This document shows positions 48,766 to 56,502 of a stretch of 64,000 bases of DNA, piece after piece. Each line of letters opens with the position of its first letter. The first letter of the stretch is position 1. Under the pieces are notes generated by a model. The model worked only from the letters and a program-made list of their open reading frames with translations, was not told the DNA's origin and ran no database searches. Made by a program: the position numbers and the translations under genes. Origin of the DNA: Haloferax namakaokahaiae (GTDB lineage Archaea; Halobacteriota; Halobacteria; Halobacteriales; Haloferacaceae); NCBI RefSeq assembly GCF_042663225.1, contig NZ_JBHTAA010000005.1, forward strand, positions 496,001-560,000. Reading direction: 5' to 3'.

Positions 48766-48807
48766 GCTCTCGGGATATTCGGGGCAGTGGAAAAGTCTTT
48801 TTCTCGG

Positions 48808-48822
48808 ATAAATTATATTTTA
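48808..48822 (-). promoter_or_regulatory. AT-rich promoter of the pilB operon
   Basis: A 15-nt all-A/T block on the minus strand (TAAAATATAATTTAT), within an unusually AT-rich stretch 48790-48860. Its centre is about 50 nt upstream of the pilB ATG, predicting a leader of about 20-25 nt. It is the most AT-rich promoter region in the window. Confidence 0.55.
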
Positions 48823-48966
48823 ATGAGTGTTTTAAGTTGTCTTTTTATACCCCTTTATGAGCAAGGTCAGTATTGGTAGTCTACCAAGTTCGTAGATTAA
48901 ACCAACCATTTACCAGCAATCTGGCGGCGTTCACGAGGTGATTGCACTCCAGTTATCGAGTCACCA

Positions 48967-50142
48967 CTATCTCGACGGGGCTTCATCGGCGGGCGGGGTG
49001 GGTCGAGTCACCCATCGCAAGTCGCGGCCCGCGAGGGCGACGAGCACACCCGTGACCAGTAGGACGAACGGGGCGGGCGTCGAGAGGAAGACGGTCACGA
49101 CGAGAATCGCGGCGGCACCGACGAGCCACTCTCCGACCGTGCGACGCTCGACGGCATCGACTGCACCGTGGGTCACGCTCGCCCCGAGGAGAAAACTCGC
49201 AACGCCACCGCCGAAGGTCAACCGCTCCAACAGCGTGAGACTACCGCTCTCTCCGGCGGCCACGATAGCTACCAACGCGCCCGCCCCCGTCGCGGTGATA
49301 CCGAGTGCGACTCCGAAGTGGCCGTAGGTGTAGCCCATTCCGGCGAAGAAGTCGAACTCACCGCGGACGAGGTCGGTAATCGTCTCTTCGCGGACGTGCG
49401 CGAAGTAGATACGCCAGAACGAGACGGCCAGCAGGAACGCGGCGGCGGCGGTCACGACGGCCGGAACCGACCACTCGGTGTCCGCGATACCCGAGATGAC
49501 CGCGACGACGACTTCGCCCAAGACGATGATGGTGAACAGTCCGAACCGCTCGGGCATGTGTGAAATCTGCTGTGGGCGTTCGGTTACGGTGAAGTAGGTC
49601 GCCGCCGGCGTGGCGACTTCGATGACGATACCAATCCCGATGAGCGTGAACTGGAGGGTGCCCGTGACGAACAGGCCACTCACCCAGAACAACGCCCCCA
49701 GTCCGTAGAGTGTGAGATACCGGCCAGTGAACTCCCGAACGGTCGGATTCGCCCGCCATGCTTGCCAGTAGAGGGCGAGCAGAACCACTCGCAGCGCGAG
49801 ATACGCGACGATGAACGAACCCAACTGCCCCGCGAGCGCGTCGTGGAGCGTCGTCGCCAACGCCGCCACCCCGAACATGGCCAGAAACAGTCCGATTCGG
49901 CCCGCGCCCTCTTCACCGAAAAGGTCGGCGTAGTACGAGAAGTTCATCCACACGAGGAACACGGGGACGAACAGGCCGACGAACGCCACGAGTCGAAGTC
50001 CCGTCACGTCTGCGGCGAGGTCGTGTGCGAGTTCGGCGACGGCGACGACGAACACGAGGTCGAAGAAGAGTTCCAACCACGTCGCGTGTCGCGCCTCCTC
50101 GCTCGTTTGGAGTATCGGCGGTGCTACTCGGGGAAGTCGCAT
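48967..50142 (-). CDS. ltrA: LtrA family (low temperature requirement protein A) membrane protein
   Basis: 391 residues with about twelve hydrophobic helices. The LtrA hallmarks are at the N terminus: ATWLELFFDLVFVVAVAELAHDL, then FVPVFLVWMNFSYYADLFG. Later come PERFGLFTIIVLGEVVVAV and FDFFAGMGYTYGHFGVALGI. The name comes from a Listeria low-temperature mutant; the biochemical function is unknown and proposals include transport. It lies next to, but not in an operon with, pilB (201 bp between). Confidence 0.9.
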   Translation of the reverse strand: MRLPRVAPPILQTSEEARHATWLELFFDLVFVVAVAELAHDLAADVTGLRLVAFVGLFVPVFLVWMNFSYYADLFGEEGAGRIGLFLAMFGVAALATTLHDALAGQLGSFIVAYLALRVVLLALYWQAWRANPTVREFTGRYLTLYGLGALFWVSGLFVTGTLQFTLIGIGIVIEVATPAATYFTVTERPQQISHMPERFGLFTIIVLGEVVVAVISGIADTEWSVPAVVTAAAAFLLAVSFWRIYFAHVREETITDLVRGEFDFFAGMGYTYGHFGVALGITATGAGALVAIVAAGESGSLTLLERLTFGGGVASFLLGASVTHGAVDAVERRTVGEWLVGAAAILVVTVFLSTPAPFVLLVTGVLVALAGRDLRWVTRPTPPADEAPSR

Positions 50143-50253
50143 AGTGAGAGAAGGGGGTGAACGCGGTTAGCGATAGTGGAGTTCGTACAGCACGGCAAGA
50201 ACGTCTCCGTCCCCTGTTCGACACCGTAACGTCTCTATCTGGAAGGAACGACT

Positions 50254-51414
50254 ATGCGAATTTACGTCGAATATCCGTCGTCAATGCCCTCCGAGAGACC
50301 GGTCGAGAAAGCGGTGACATCGGGCGCGAGGAGTACCAGACGTGGCGCTCTTAAGCGAATCGCAGCGGTGGGAACGCTCGTGGGCGGGATTCCGACGGCG
50401 GTGTCGAGCGCCGCGGCGACGAACGCTGAGTCCACCCGAATCGACTCGCCGACGACCATCACAGAACCCGGGACGTACCTCCTCGAATCGAACGTCGATT
50501 CGTCGGAGGACGGTCCCTGTATCGATATCCAGTCGAGTGACGTGACGCTCGATGGACGGGGATACGAACTCGTCGGGACGACTACTGGGGAGTCGATCGG
50601 TGTGCGAATCGGGAGCGACGACGGCCAACTCAGCAACGTCGGCGTCAGAAATCTCGTCGTCTCGAACTGGAACGACGGGGTTCGGCTCCAAAACGTGGCG
50701 GACTGCAGGCTCACCGACACCTACCTGAGTCTCTGTGAGTCGGCGGTGGTTCTCCGGAACTCGGCGGCGACCATCGAGTCGAACTTCGTCGAAGACTCGG
50801 ATGGCGGAATCCTCCTCCGCGACCGTTCACGAGGCCGACTCGTCGATAACACGGTCAAATCGAGTCGGAACTCCGCAATCGGCCTGTTCGACTCGACGGC
50901 GGAGATTCGCGGCAATCTCCTCGCCGAAGGCCGCCAGTCTGGAATCGCGCTCTCGGCGAGCGACGACTGCACGGTGGTCGAGAACGTCGCGCGCGGGAAT
51001 CGAACCGGTCTCTCACTCACGCAGGCGTCTTCGAACAACGACGTGTCGGCGAATAGCTTCGTGCACAACGAGTCTCGCGGCGTGTCGCTCGAAGGCCAAT
51101 CTGGTCCCGACGACGACTCCACCAGCGGTAACCGCGTCTCCAACAACGAAATCACGGACAACGGCGGCGACGGCGTATTCCTCGGCGGCGTGCGGGAAAG
51201 CGAGTTCGTCGAGAACACCATCAGAGATAACGGTGCCAACGGGGTCGAACTGGTCGATAGTGGCGCCAACCGATTCGTCCGCAACGTCGTCTGCGACAAC
51301 GCGGGCGAGCAACTCGTCGTCGGAGGCGACTCGAACGTCTTCCGCAACAACGTCACCGACTGTCGGGAGGAGTTGGTGTGTGAGGTTCCGGTCGATGATG
51401 AATTGGCCGCGTAG
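50254..51414 (+). CDS. Secreted right-handed beta-helix protein (NosD-like)
   Basis: 386 residues. A Tat-type signal (STRRGALKRIAAVGTLVGG, about 26-45, then Ala-rich cleavage sites) marks export. About ten parallel beta-helix rungs follow, of the form 'xNxVxxNxxGIxLxxSxxxxVxxN', for example LVDNTVKSSRNSAIGLFDST and SNNEITDNGGDGVFLGGV. Such folds bind or process polysaccharides or act as surface scaffolds; no catalytic site can be named. GGAAGGA lies about 10 nt before the ATG at 50254; a second ATG at 50284 is possible. Confidence 0.87.
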   Translation: MRIYVEYPSSMPSERPVEKAVTSGARSTRRGALKRIAAVGTLVGGIPTAVSSAAATNAESTRIDSPTTITEPGTYLLESNVDSSEDGPCIDIQSSDVTLDGRGYELVGTTTGESIGVRIGSDDGQLSNVGVRNLVVSNWNDGVRLQNVADCRLTDTYLSLCESAVVLRNSAATIESNFVEDSDGGILLRDRSRGRLVDNTVKSSRNSAIGLFDSTAEIRGNLLAEGRQSGIALSASDDCTVVENVARGNRTGLSLTQASSNNDVSANSFVHNESRGVSLEGQSGPDDDSTSGNRVSNNEITDNGGDGVFLGGVRESEFVENTIRDNGANGVELVDSGANRFVRNVVCDNAGEQLVVGGDSNVFRNNVTDCREELVCEVPVDDELAA

Positions 51415-51520
51415 TTTGGTGAAATATCTGGGATTCGAGCCTCAGTCGCTCACGTCGTTCGCTCCCTGATTCGAATCCCGCGGTGCCGTTTTCACGGCTC
51501 TGGCGTTCGCCGAAAAACGG

Positions 51521-51570
51521 GCGTGACGGGAGTCCCGTGAGTAGCACGAACGGGACTCAGGAGCGGCCGC
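51521..51570 (+). repeat. Direct repeat near tRNA-Arg, distal copy
   Basis: 44 of 50 positions match 51741-51790 without gaps. Similarity continues with small gaps into a tRNA-tail-like CGGGCGCGACGGGA at 51593-51606. Confidence 0.75.
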
Positions 51571-51740
51571 TGAACGAACGCAGTGAGTGAAGCGGGCGCG
51601 ACGGGAGTGCAGCGATTTACGCTGCACGTCGTGAACGAAGTTCACGGGATTCGAACCGTGCCGAGACTCGCTTCGCTCGTCTCGTCGGGTTGCGAACCCG
51701 CCATGCCGGTTCGCTCGTCGCTCTGCTCCTCGCTGTACGG

Positions 51741-51790
51741 GCATGGCGGGAGTCCCGTGAGTAAGACGAACGGGACTCAGGAACGCCCGC
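51741..51790 (+). repeat. Direct repeat near tRNA-Arg, proximal copy
   Basis: Matches 51521-51570 at 44 of 50 positions. Similarity continues with gaps up to the genuine tRNA-Arg tail at 51811-51824, so the repeat unit ends in the tRNA 3' end. Confidence 0.75.
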
Positions 51791-51810
51791 GAAAGAACGA
51801 AGTGACTGAG

Positions 51811-51883
51811 CGGGCGTGACGGGATTCGAACCCGCGATCGAGAGGTTAGGAACCTCTCGCCCTATCCACTAGGCCACACGCCC
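51811..51883 (-). tRNA. tRNA-Arg (anticodon CCT)
   Basis: A complete 73-nt cloverleaf on the minus strand. Acceptor GGGCGTG pairs with CACGCCC, with discriminator G. The anticodon stem is GAGAGG/CCTCTC with loop containing TTCCTAA, anticodon CCT. The T arm is GCGGG-TTCGAAT-CCCGT. No encoded CCA and no intron. The tRNA 3' end faces left, toward the pilus region. Confidence 0.95.
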
Positions 51884-51905
51884 CACGGAGAGTTGTCTCC
51901 GTGGG
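51882..51905. promoter_or_regulatory. Perfect inverted repeat at the tRNA-Arg 5' end
   Basis: CCCACGGAGA-GTTG-TCTCCGTGGG, a perfect 10-bp stem with a 4-nt loop. It lies between the tRNA TATA element and the tRNA, and its end covers the first bases of the tRNA. It may be a leader hairpin, an operator, or the terminator of the upstream tatA gene (same strand, stop at 51968). Confidence 0.5.
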
Positions 51906-51907
51906 TG

Positions 51908-51915
51908 ATAAAAAT
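51908..51915 (-). promoter_or_regulatory. TATA box of tRNA-Arg
   Basis: TTTTTATC on the minus strand, about 28 nt upstream of the tRNA 5' end at 51883. Confidence 0.5.
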
Positions 51916-51967
51916 CGCGTGGTTCGACCCCTGTGGGGGCCGTGGAAACAGGAAGATGGAGCTGCGG

Positions 51968-52222
51968 TTACTGCTCTTTCGCCGTCGCCGACTCGGTGGA
52001 TACGTCGCTCGTTTCCTCTTCGTCGTCGTCAGTATCCATCTGCTTCAGTTCGTCTTCGATTTCTTCACGTCCACGTTTGAACTCGCCCATTGCCTGTCCA
52101 GTCGATCGTGCAAGCTTCGGAATCTTGTTCGCCCCGAACAGCAGCACGAGTACGAGGAGGACGATGAGCAGCTCCGGCCCGCCCGGGAGACCCGGGAACA
52201 GGGGGGTGATGGTCTCGAACAT
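51968..52222 (-). CDS. tatA: Twin-arginine translocase subunit TatA
   Basis: 84 residues. A short N terminus (MFETITPLFPGLPGGPE) leads into one membrane helix LLIVLLVLVLLFGANKIPKLARSTGQAMGEFKRG, in which FGxxKxPxLxRxxGxxxxxFKxG is the TatA signature. A charged amphipathic and acidic tail follows. It forms the Tat pore that exports folded proteins, such as the two halocyanins and the beta-helix protein in this window. I chose ATG 52222; the longer frame is not conserved-looking. Confidence 0.93.
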   Translation of the reverse strand: MFETITPLFPGLPGGPELLIVLLVLVLLFGANKIPKLARSTGQAMGEFKRGREEIEDELKQMDTDDDEEETSDVSTESATAKEQ

Positions 52223-52329
52223 CGCTGTTTCTGCGTTACCCAGTGGCAATTATAGGCTTTTTGCTCGCTGGCTCCGATTCGTACCGCTATCGATGAAGGT
52301 AAATCTGTTTGACCAAAGAGTACCGGTGT

Positions 52330-52836
52330 ATGGTATCTGTCGGCGATGATGCACCCGATTTCACGGCACCGAAAACAGCTATCGACGGCGACATCGAGTC
52401 GTTCACGCTCTCCGAGAACCTCGACGACGCGCCGCTCGTCCTCGCGTTCTTCCCCGCGGCCTTCACGGGCACGTGCACCACCGAGATGTGCACCTTCCGC
52501 GACCAACTCGCCAACTTCGAAGACGTCGGTTCGACGGTCTACGGCATCAGCATCGACACGCCCTTTACGCTCAGCGAGTTCGCCACGAAACACGACCTGA
52601 ACTTCGGTCTCATCAGCGACACCAACCGAAACCTCATCGACGCCTACGACGTGGAGATGGACTTCGCCGACCTCGGCGTCTACGGTGTCGCAAAACGCGC
52701 CGTCTTCGTCGTCGATGCCGACGGCGAGGTCACCTACTCGTGGGTCAGCGACGACCCCGGCGTCGAACCCGACTACGAGGCGGTCGAGGAAGCGACCCGG
52801 CAGGCCGCTCAGCAAACGACCCAGCAGGCATCCTAA
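52330..52836 (+). CDS. Peroxiredoxin, BCP/PrxQ-like
   Basis: 168-residue thiol peroxidase that reduces peroxides. The active site FFPAAFTGTCTTEMC follows the Px3Tx2C rule: Cys49 is peroxidatic and Cys54, four residues later, is the usual resolving Cys of BCP/PrxQ. Thioredoxin-fold strands (PLVLAFFPAAF, STVYGISIDTPFTLSEFA, VYGVAKRAVFVVDADGEVTYSW) are intact. ATG 52330 was chosen over an upstream TTG. The C-terminal Gln/Thr tail is specific. It could be fed by the TrxB at 5.3 kb. Confidence 0.93.
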   Translation: MVSVGDDAPDFTAPKTAIDGDIESFTLSENLDDAPLVLAFFPAAFTGTCTTEMCTFRDQLANFEDVGSTVYGISIDTPFTLSEFATKHDLNFGLISDTNRNLIDAYDVEMDFADLGVYGVAKRAVFVVDADGEVTYSWVSDDPGVEPDYEAVEEATRQAAQQTTQQAS

Positions 52837-52907
52837 CGAACTGACACCGCACGACGGGGCAGACTGTAGCCCCAGTCCTTTTTTGTCCGTACTGCGACTG
52901 TAGCCTG

Positions 52908-53720
52908 ATGAGCAAATCTGAAGATACGATCAACGGTGGCCGCGTCTACGATCCGGATGCAGACCACAACTTCCCCGACCAGAAGCTCAACGAAGTCCTC
53001 CCCGAACTCCTCGAAGACGAGGAGATAAACGTCCTCCTCGAAGCCCAGAACGTCAACGCGGTCGCGCGCAAGGGCTACAACGACCACGGGCCCAAACACA
53101 TCGAAATCGTTCGCAACCGAGCACTCCGCCTCTACGACTTGCTCAAAGGCGGCGAGTGCGTGTTCAACGGTGCGCGCGACCAGGGACTCGACGAAGCCGA
53201 CGAAGCCGTCATCATCGCGCTCGCTGCGCAACTCCACGATATCGGCCACATCGTCCACCGCGACAACCACGCCTACTACTCGATTCCCCTCGCCGCGGAC
53301 GTGCTCGACCGATTCCTCCCGCAGTTCTACGACGTGGCCGACACGGTGCGCATGAAAGCCGAAGTCCTCCACGCGATTCTCACTCACCACCGCGAGGAAG
53401 ACCCGCTCACGCTCGAAGCGGGCATCATCCGCGTCGCCGACGCCCTCGACATGGAGCGCGGCCGGTCGCGCATCCCGTACGAGAAGGGTGGCCGCGGCAT
53501 CAACACGCTCTCCAGTCGGGCCATCAGTAACGTCTCGCTCGAACCCGGCGAACAGTCGCCCGTGCTCGTCGAAATCGAGATGGTGAACGCCGCGGGCGTC
53601 TATCAGGTCGATAACCTCCTGAAGGCGAAACTCGACGGCTCCGGGCTGGAAAACTACGTTCGAATCGTCGCGGTCAACACGCGGTCGGAAGACCAGTTGG
53701 TCGAGCGTATCGAGTTATAA
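52908..53720 (+). CDS. HD-domain phosphohydrolase
   Basis: 270 residues with the HD metal-binding pattern: HGPKHIEIVRNRALRLYDLL, LAAQLHDIGHIVHRDNHAYYS (the HD pair and downstream His) and HAILTHHREEDPLTLEAGIIRVADALDMERGRSRIPY (third and fourth ligands). The C-terminal 70 residues form a beta-rich domain (VLVEIEMVNAAGVYQVDNLLKAKLDGSGLENYVRIVAV). Archaeal members probably hydrolyse nucleotides or cyclic nucleotides, but no substrate can be named. An oligo-T-rich TATA-like stretch lies near 52877-52884. Confidence 0.9.
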   Translation: MSKSEDTINGGRVYDPDADHNFPDQKLNEVLPELLEDEEINVLLEAQNVNAVARKGYNDHGPKHIEIVRNRALRLYDLLKGGECVFNGARDQGLDEADEAVIIALAAQLHDIGHIVHRDNHAYYSIPLAADVLDRFLPQFYDVADTVRMKAEVLHAILTHHREEDPLTLEAGIIRVADALDMERGRSRIPYEKGGRGINTLSSRAISNVSLEPGEQSPVLVEIEMVNAAGVYQVDNLLKAKLDGSGLENYVRIVAVNTRSEDQLVERIEL

Positions 53721-53762
53721 GAAAGCGGGCGTGGGAGACCCACGCATCGACGAGTCGTTCTC

Positions 53763-54662
53763 TCAGTCGTTCGATTGGACGACGTGGTCCATCCCGGCGA
53801 CCGTCAGTTCGCCGCTGAGCGTGCGGTTCGGGTACGGGATGTCGATTCCCTCGGCGTCGAACCGCTCTTTGACGGCCGTCACGTACTCGCCGCGCGTCTT
53901 CACGAAGTCGGCGCGACTGGGTTGGGAAATCCAGATGCGCGACTTGAGGACGACCGACGAGTCGCCGAGTTCCGTGAGCCGAACCGACGGTTCGGGGTCG
54001 GACATGACTCCCTCGTGGGCGCGTGCCTCTTCGAGGATGATGTCGGTGGCGAGGTTGATGTCGTCGTCGTAGCCGATGCCGAACGGCACCTGCAGGCGGA
54101 GTTTGTCCTTGGCGACGGGGTTCTTGATGACGCCGTCGGTGAGTTGCGAGTTCGGAACGGTGAGCAGTTCGTTGTCGAACGTCCGAACGCGCGTCACGCG
54201 GAAGGAGATGTCCTCGACGACGCCCGAGTTACCGTCCCATTCGATCCAGTCGTTGATGCGGAACGGGCGGTCGGTGAAGATGAAGATGCCAGCGACGAAG
54301 TTGGCGATGACGTCCTGCATGGCGAAGCCGATAGCGAGCGTCGCGGCCGCACCGATGGTCGCCAGCGACTGCAAGATGCTCGGGAACCCTGCGAACCGGA
54401 ACCCGGCGGCGAGCGCGATGAAGGCCATCACGAGCGACGTAATCTTCATCAGCGGCTTCTTCGCGTGTTCGTCCGCGCCGCGGCGGTCGAGCCACCGGCT
54501 CAGGACGGACGAGACGACGGCCTTGCCGACGACGTAGACGACGGCGAAGCCGAGGACGAAGCCGAGAATCGCACCGAGCGCACCCGAGTACGGGATGCCT
54601 TGGTTTGCGAGGAACTGACCGACTGGCCCGCCGTCTCCCTGGAGTAATTGCAGTGGGAGCAT
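53763..54662 (-). CDS. mscS: Small-conductance mechanosensitive channel MscS
   Basis: 299 residues with three N-terminal membrane helices (about 20-120). The pore helix follows: SLATIGAAATLAIGFAMQDVIANFVAGIFIFTDRPFRINDWIEW. The cytoplasmic beta domain (GVVEDISFRVTRVRTFDNELLTVPNSQLTDGVIKN) and the alpha-beta C-terminal domain complete the MscS fold. It releases solutes under hypo-osmotic shock, which is relevant to a halophile. Its start is 5 bp after the stop of the CRM-domain gene, so it belongs to the rnp4-yhbY unit. Confidence 0.94.
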   Translation of the reverse strand: MLPLQLLQGDGGPVGQFLANQGIPYSGALGAILGFVLGFAVVYVVGKAVVSSVLSRWLDRRGADEHAKKPLMKITSLVMAFIALAAGFRFAGFPSILQSLATIGAAATLAIGFAMQDVIANFVAGIFIFTDRPFRINDWIEWDGNSGVVEDISFRVTRVRTFDNELLTVPNSQLTDGVIKNPVAKDKLRLQVPFGIGYDDDINLATDIILEEARAHEGVMSDPEPSVRLTELGDSSVVLKSRIWISQPSRADFVKTRGEYVTAVKERFDAEGIDIPYPNRTLSGELTVAGMDHVVQSND

Positions 54663-54667
54663 GATGG

Positions 54668-54916
54668 TTATCGGTGATAGACCGCCGTCTTCCCGCGTGT
54701 CTCTATCAGTTCAGCGTTGACTCGCTCGGCGAGGTCCGCCGCGGTCTCCTCGACGGTCGTTCCACCGAGGGCGGCCCGAAGGAACTTCGCCTTCACGAGA
54801 TTCCGCTCGGCGAGTTGGTCGTTCAACTCGCCGACGACTGCCTCGATGCCGCTTTTGCCAACCCAGACGGTCACGTCGAGGTTGTGAGCCTCTTTCCGAA
54901 GGTCCTGCGTAGTCAT
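54668..54916 (-). CDS. yhbY: YhbY/CRM-domain RNA-binding protein
   Basis: An 82-residue single CRM domain. The family motif VxVGKxGIxxxVxxEL appears as VTVWVGKSGIEAVVGELNDQL, followed by NLVKAKFLRAALGGTTVEETAADLAERVNAELIETRGKTAVYHR. CRM domains bind structured RNA in ribosome assembly. It sits downstream of rnp4 in the same orientation, an arrangement seen widely in archaea and suggesting a shared role in RNA maturation. Confidence 0.93.
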   Translation of the reverse strand: MTTQDLRKEAHNLDVTVWVGKSGIEAVVGELNDQLAERNLVKAKFLRAALGGTTVEETAADLAERVNAELIETRGKTAVYHR

Positions 54917-55002
54917 GTGTAGCTAGCACTATGTCGCAGGCCCCTTCAATACTAAGTCTTCGGGCGCGGCGGGAGGCGTGTCACCGTCCCACGTCCGTAA
55001 AA

Positions 55003-55278
55003 TCAGTACGGATAGCGTTTGGTCGCTCCGCAGTCACAGCGAACGACGACGTGGCCGCCCGATTGGGTTCGGAATCGGGCGTTGACGCCGGGGCGGAGGT
55101 AGGCGTCGCACTCGTCGCAGATAAAGCGCCGAAACGACTTCGGCAGCCCACAGCGATTTCGCTCGGCGACGCGGCGGGCGAGGCGGACGTACTCGCGGGC
55201 GAGGTCGAAATCACCCGACGCTGTCGCTTCGTGAGCGAGTTGATGGAGTCGGGTGATGCGCTCTTCCGCGATTCCCAT
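55003..55278 (-). CDS. rnp4: RNase P protein component 4 (Rpp21/Rpr2 family)
   Basis: A 91-residue subunit of the archaeal RNA-based RNase P, which trims tRNA 5' leaders. An N-terminal helical pair (AEERITRLHQLAHEATASGDFDLAREYVRLARRVAERNRCGLPKSFRRF) precedes a zinc ribbon with Cys pairs ICDECD and RCDCGATKRYPY. I chose ATG 55278 as the usual N terminus. A TATA-like stretch lies near 55303-55310 (minus). It is divergent from a glycosyltransferase gene. Confidence 0.93.
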   Translation of the reverse strand: MGIAEERITRLHQLAHEATASGDFDLAREYVRLARRVAERNRCGLPKSFRRFICDECDAYLRPGVNARFRTQSGGHVVVRCDCGATKRYPY

Positions 55279-55373
55279 ACTGCTTCGGGCGTAGGGTTCG
55301 AACAAATGTATTCCGAACTTTCTCCAGAGACGAAGCCGGTAGTATCAAATCGTCACTACAACTACGGCCGAGC

Positions 55374-56435
55374 GTGCGCGTCTTGAACTATCTCGAGTTG
55401 GCCTCCCAACTCGACCGCAGCGGTATCGGGACTGCAACCGACCAGCAGCGCGCGGCCCTCGAAACGACCGACGTGGACGTCGTGACGTCGCCGTGGCCCG
55501 ACTCTCCCCGCGCTGTTGTGTCCCGCTTCGCAAACGGTGAGGGCATCTTTGCCGACTACGATATCGCCCACTGCAACCTCATCGGCCCGGGCTCGGTGGC
55601 CGTCGCCCGCCACGCCAAGCGGAACGATATCCCCCTCGTCCTCCACGCACACGTGACGCGCGAAGACTTCGCCGAGAGCTTCCGCGGTTCGACGGCAGTC
55701 GCCCCCGCCCTCGGGAGGTACCTCAAGTGGTTCTACTCGCAGGCAGACCTCGTGTTGTGCCCCTCCGAGTACACCAAGGGCGTCCTCGAATCGTACCCCG
55801 TGGACGCGCCGATTCGACCGATGTCGAACGGCGTCGATACCGAGGCGCTGGAGGGTCACGAAACCCTCCGAGACGAGTACCGCGAGAAGTACGACATGGA
55901 CGGAATGGCCGTGTTCGCGGTCGGGAGCGTCTTCGAACGAAAGGGACTGACGATGTTCTGTGAACTCGCTCGGGAGACCGACTACGACTTCACGTGGTTC
56001 GGAACGTACGACACCGGTCCGCACGGCTCGAAGACGGTCAAGTACTGGGTCAACAATCACCCCGAGAACGTCACGTTCACCGGATGGGTAGACGACATCC
56101 GCGGCGCGTACGGCGCGGGCGACGTGTACCTCTTCCCGACGAAGAACGAGAATCAAGGGTTGGTCGTCCTCGAAGCGATGGCGTGCGGGAAGGCCGTCGT
56201 CCTCCGCGACATCCCCGTCTTCGAGGAGTTCTACACCCACGGCCACGACTGCCTGAAGTGTTCGACCAAAGCGGAATTCAAACGAGCACTCGACTTACTC
56301 GCCCGCGACCCCGAACTCCGAGCGCGACTCGGCGAGAACGCCAAAGCGACCGCCGCCGAACACAGTCTGGACCGCGTCGGCGAGCGGTTGGTGGAGGCGT
56401 ACGAAGACGTGCAGACGGGTGCACCCGAACGGTAG
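55374..56435 (+). CDS. Glycosyltransferase family 4
   Basis: 353 residues starting with GTG. The N-terminal domain includes FADYDIAHCNLIGPGSVAVA and LVLHAHVTREDFAES. The C-terminal nucleotide-sugar domain includes VFAVGSVFERKGL, VTFTGWVDDIRGAYGAGDVYLFPTKNENQGLVVLEAMACGKAVVLRD, with the E-x7-E motif (ENQGLVVLEA). It builds glycolipid or surface glycan; the sugar and acceptor are unknown. It is followed after 67 bp by a second GT4 gene with its own leaderless promoter. Confidence 0.92.
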   Translation: MRVLNYLELASQLDRSGIGTATDQQRAALETTDVDVVTSPWPDSPRAVVSRFANGEGIFADYDIAHCNLIGPGSVAVARHAKRNDIPLVLHAHVTREDFAESFRGSTAVAPALGRYLKWFYSQADLVLCPSEYTKGVLESYPVDAPIRPMSNGVDTEALEGHETLRDEYREKYDMDGMAVFAVGSVFERKGLTMFCELARETDYDFTWFGTYDTGPHGSKTVKYWVNNHPENVTFTGWVDDIRGAYGAGDVYLFPTKNENQGLVVLEAMACGKAVVLRDIPVFEEFYTHGHDCLKCSTKAEFKRALDLLARDPELRARLGENAKATAAEHSLDRVGERLVEAYEDVQTGAPER

Positions 56436-56472
56436 TCGATACCACGCGACACGACAGCGCGAAGTCACAACC

Positions 56473-56480
56473 GTTTATCC
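56473..56480 (+). promoter_or_regulatory. TATA box of second glycosyltransferase gene
   Basis: GTTTATCC centred 27 nt before the ATG at 56503, in line with leaderless transcription and fixing that start against the longer in-frame extension to 56419. Confidence 0.6.
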
Positions 56481-56502
56481 CCTCCCCTGCGCAGAAAGTG
56501 GC

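Larger units (their letters stand above)
51415..51810. other. Non-coding block of tRNA-Arg tail copies and hairpins
   Basis: No credible gene in 396 bp. It holds copies of the tRNA-Arg 3' tail: an exact 14-nt copy at 51518-51531 and a one-mismatch copy at 51593-51606. There are T-arm-like pieces (51460-51479 and around 51648-51657), the palindrome ACGGGA-G-TCCCGT just after a tail copy, and stem-loops. Two motifs are shared with the tRNA-Ala locus at 34 kb. Likely the residue of repeated insertion or duplication at the tRNA 3' end. Confidence 0.7.
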
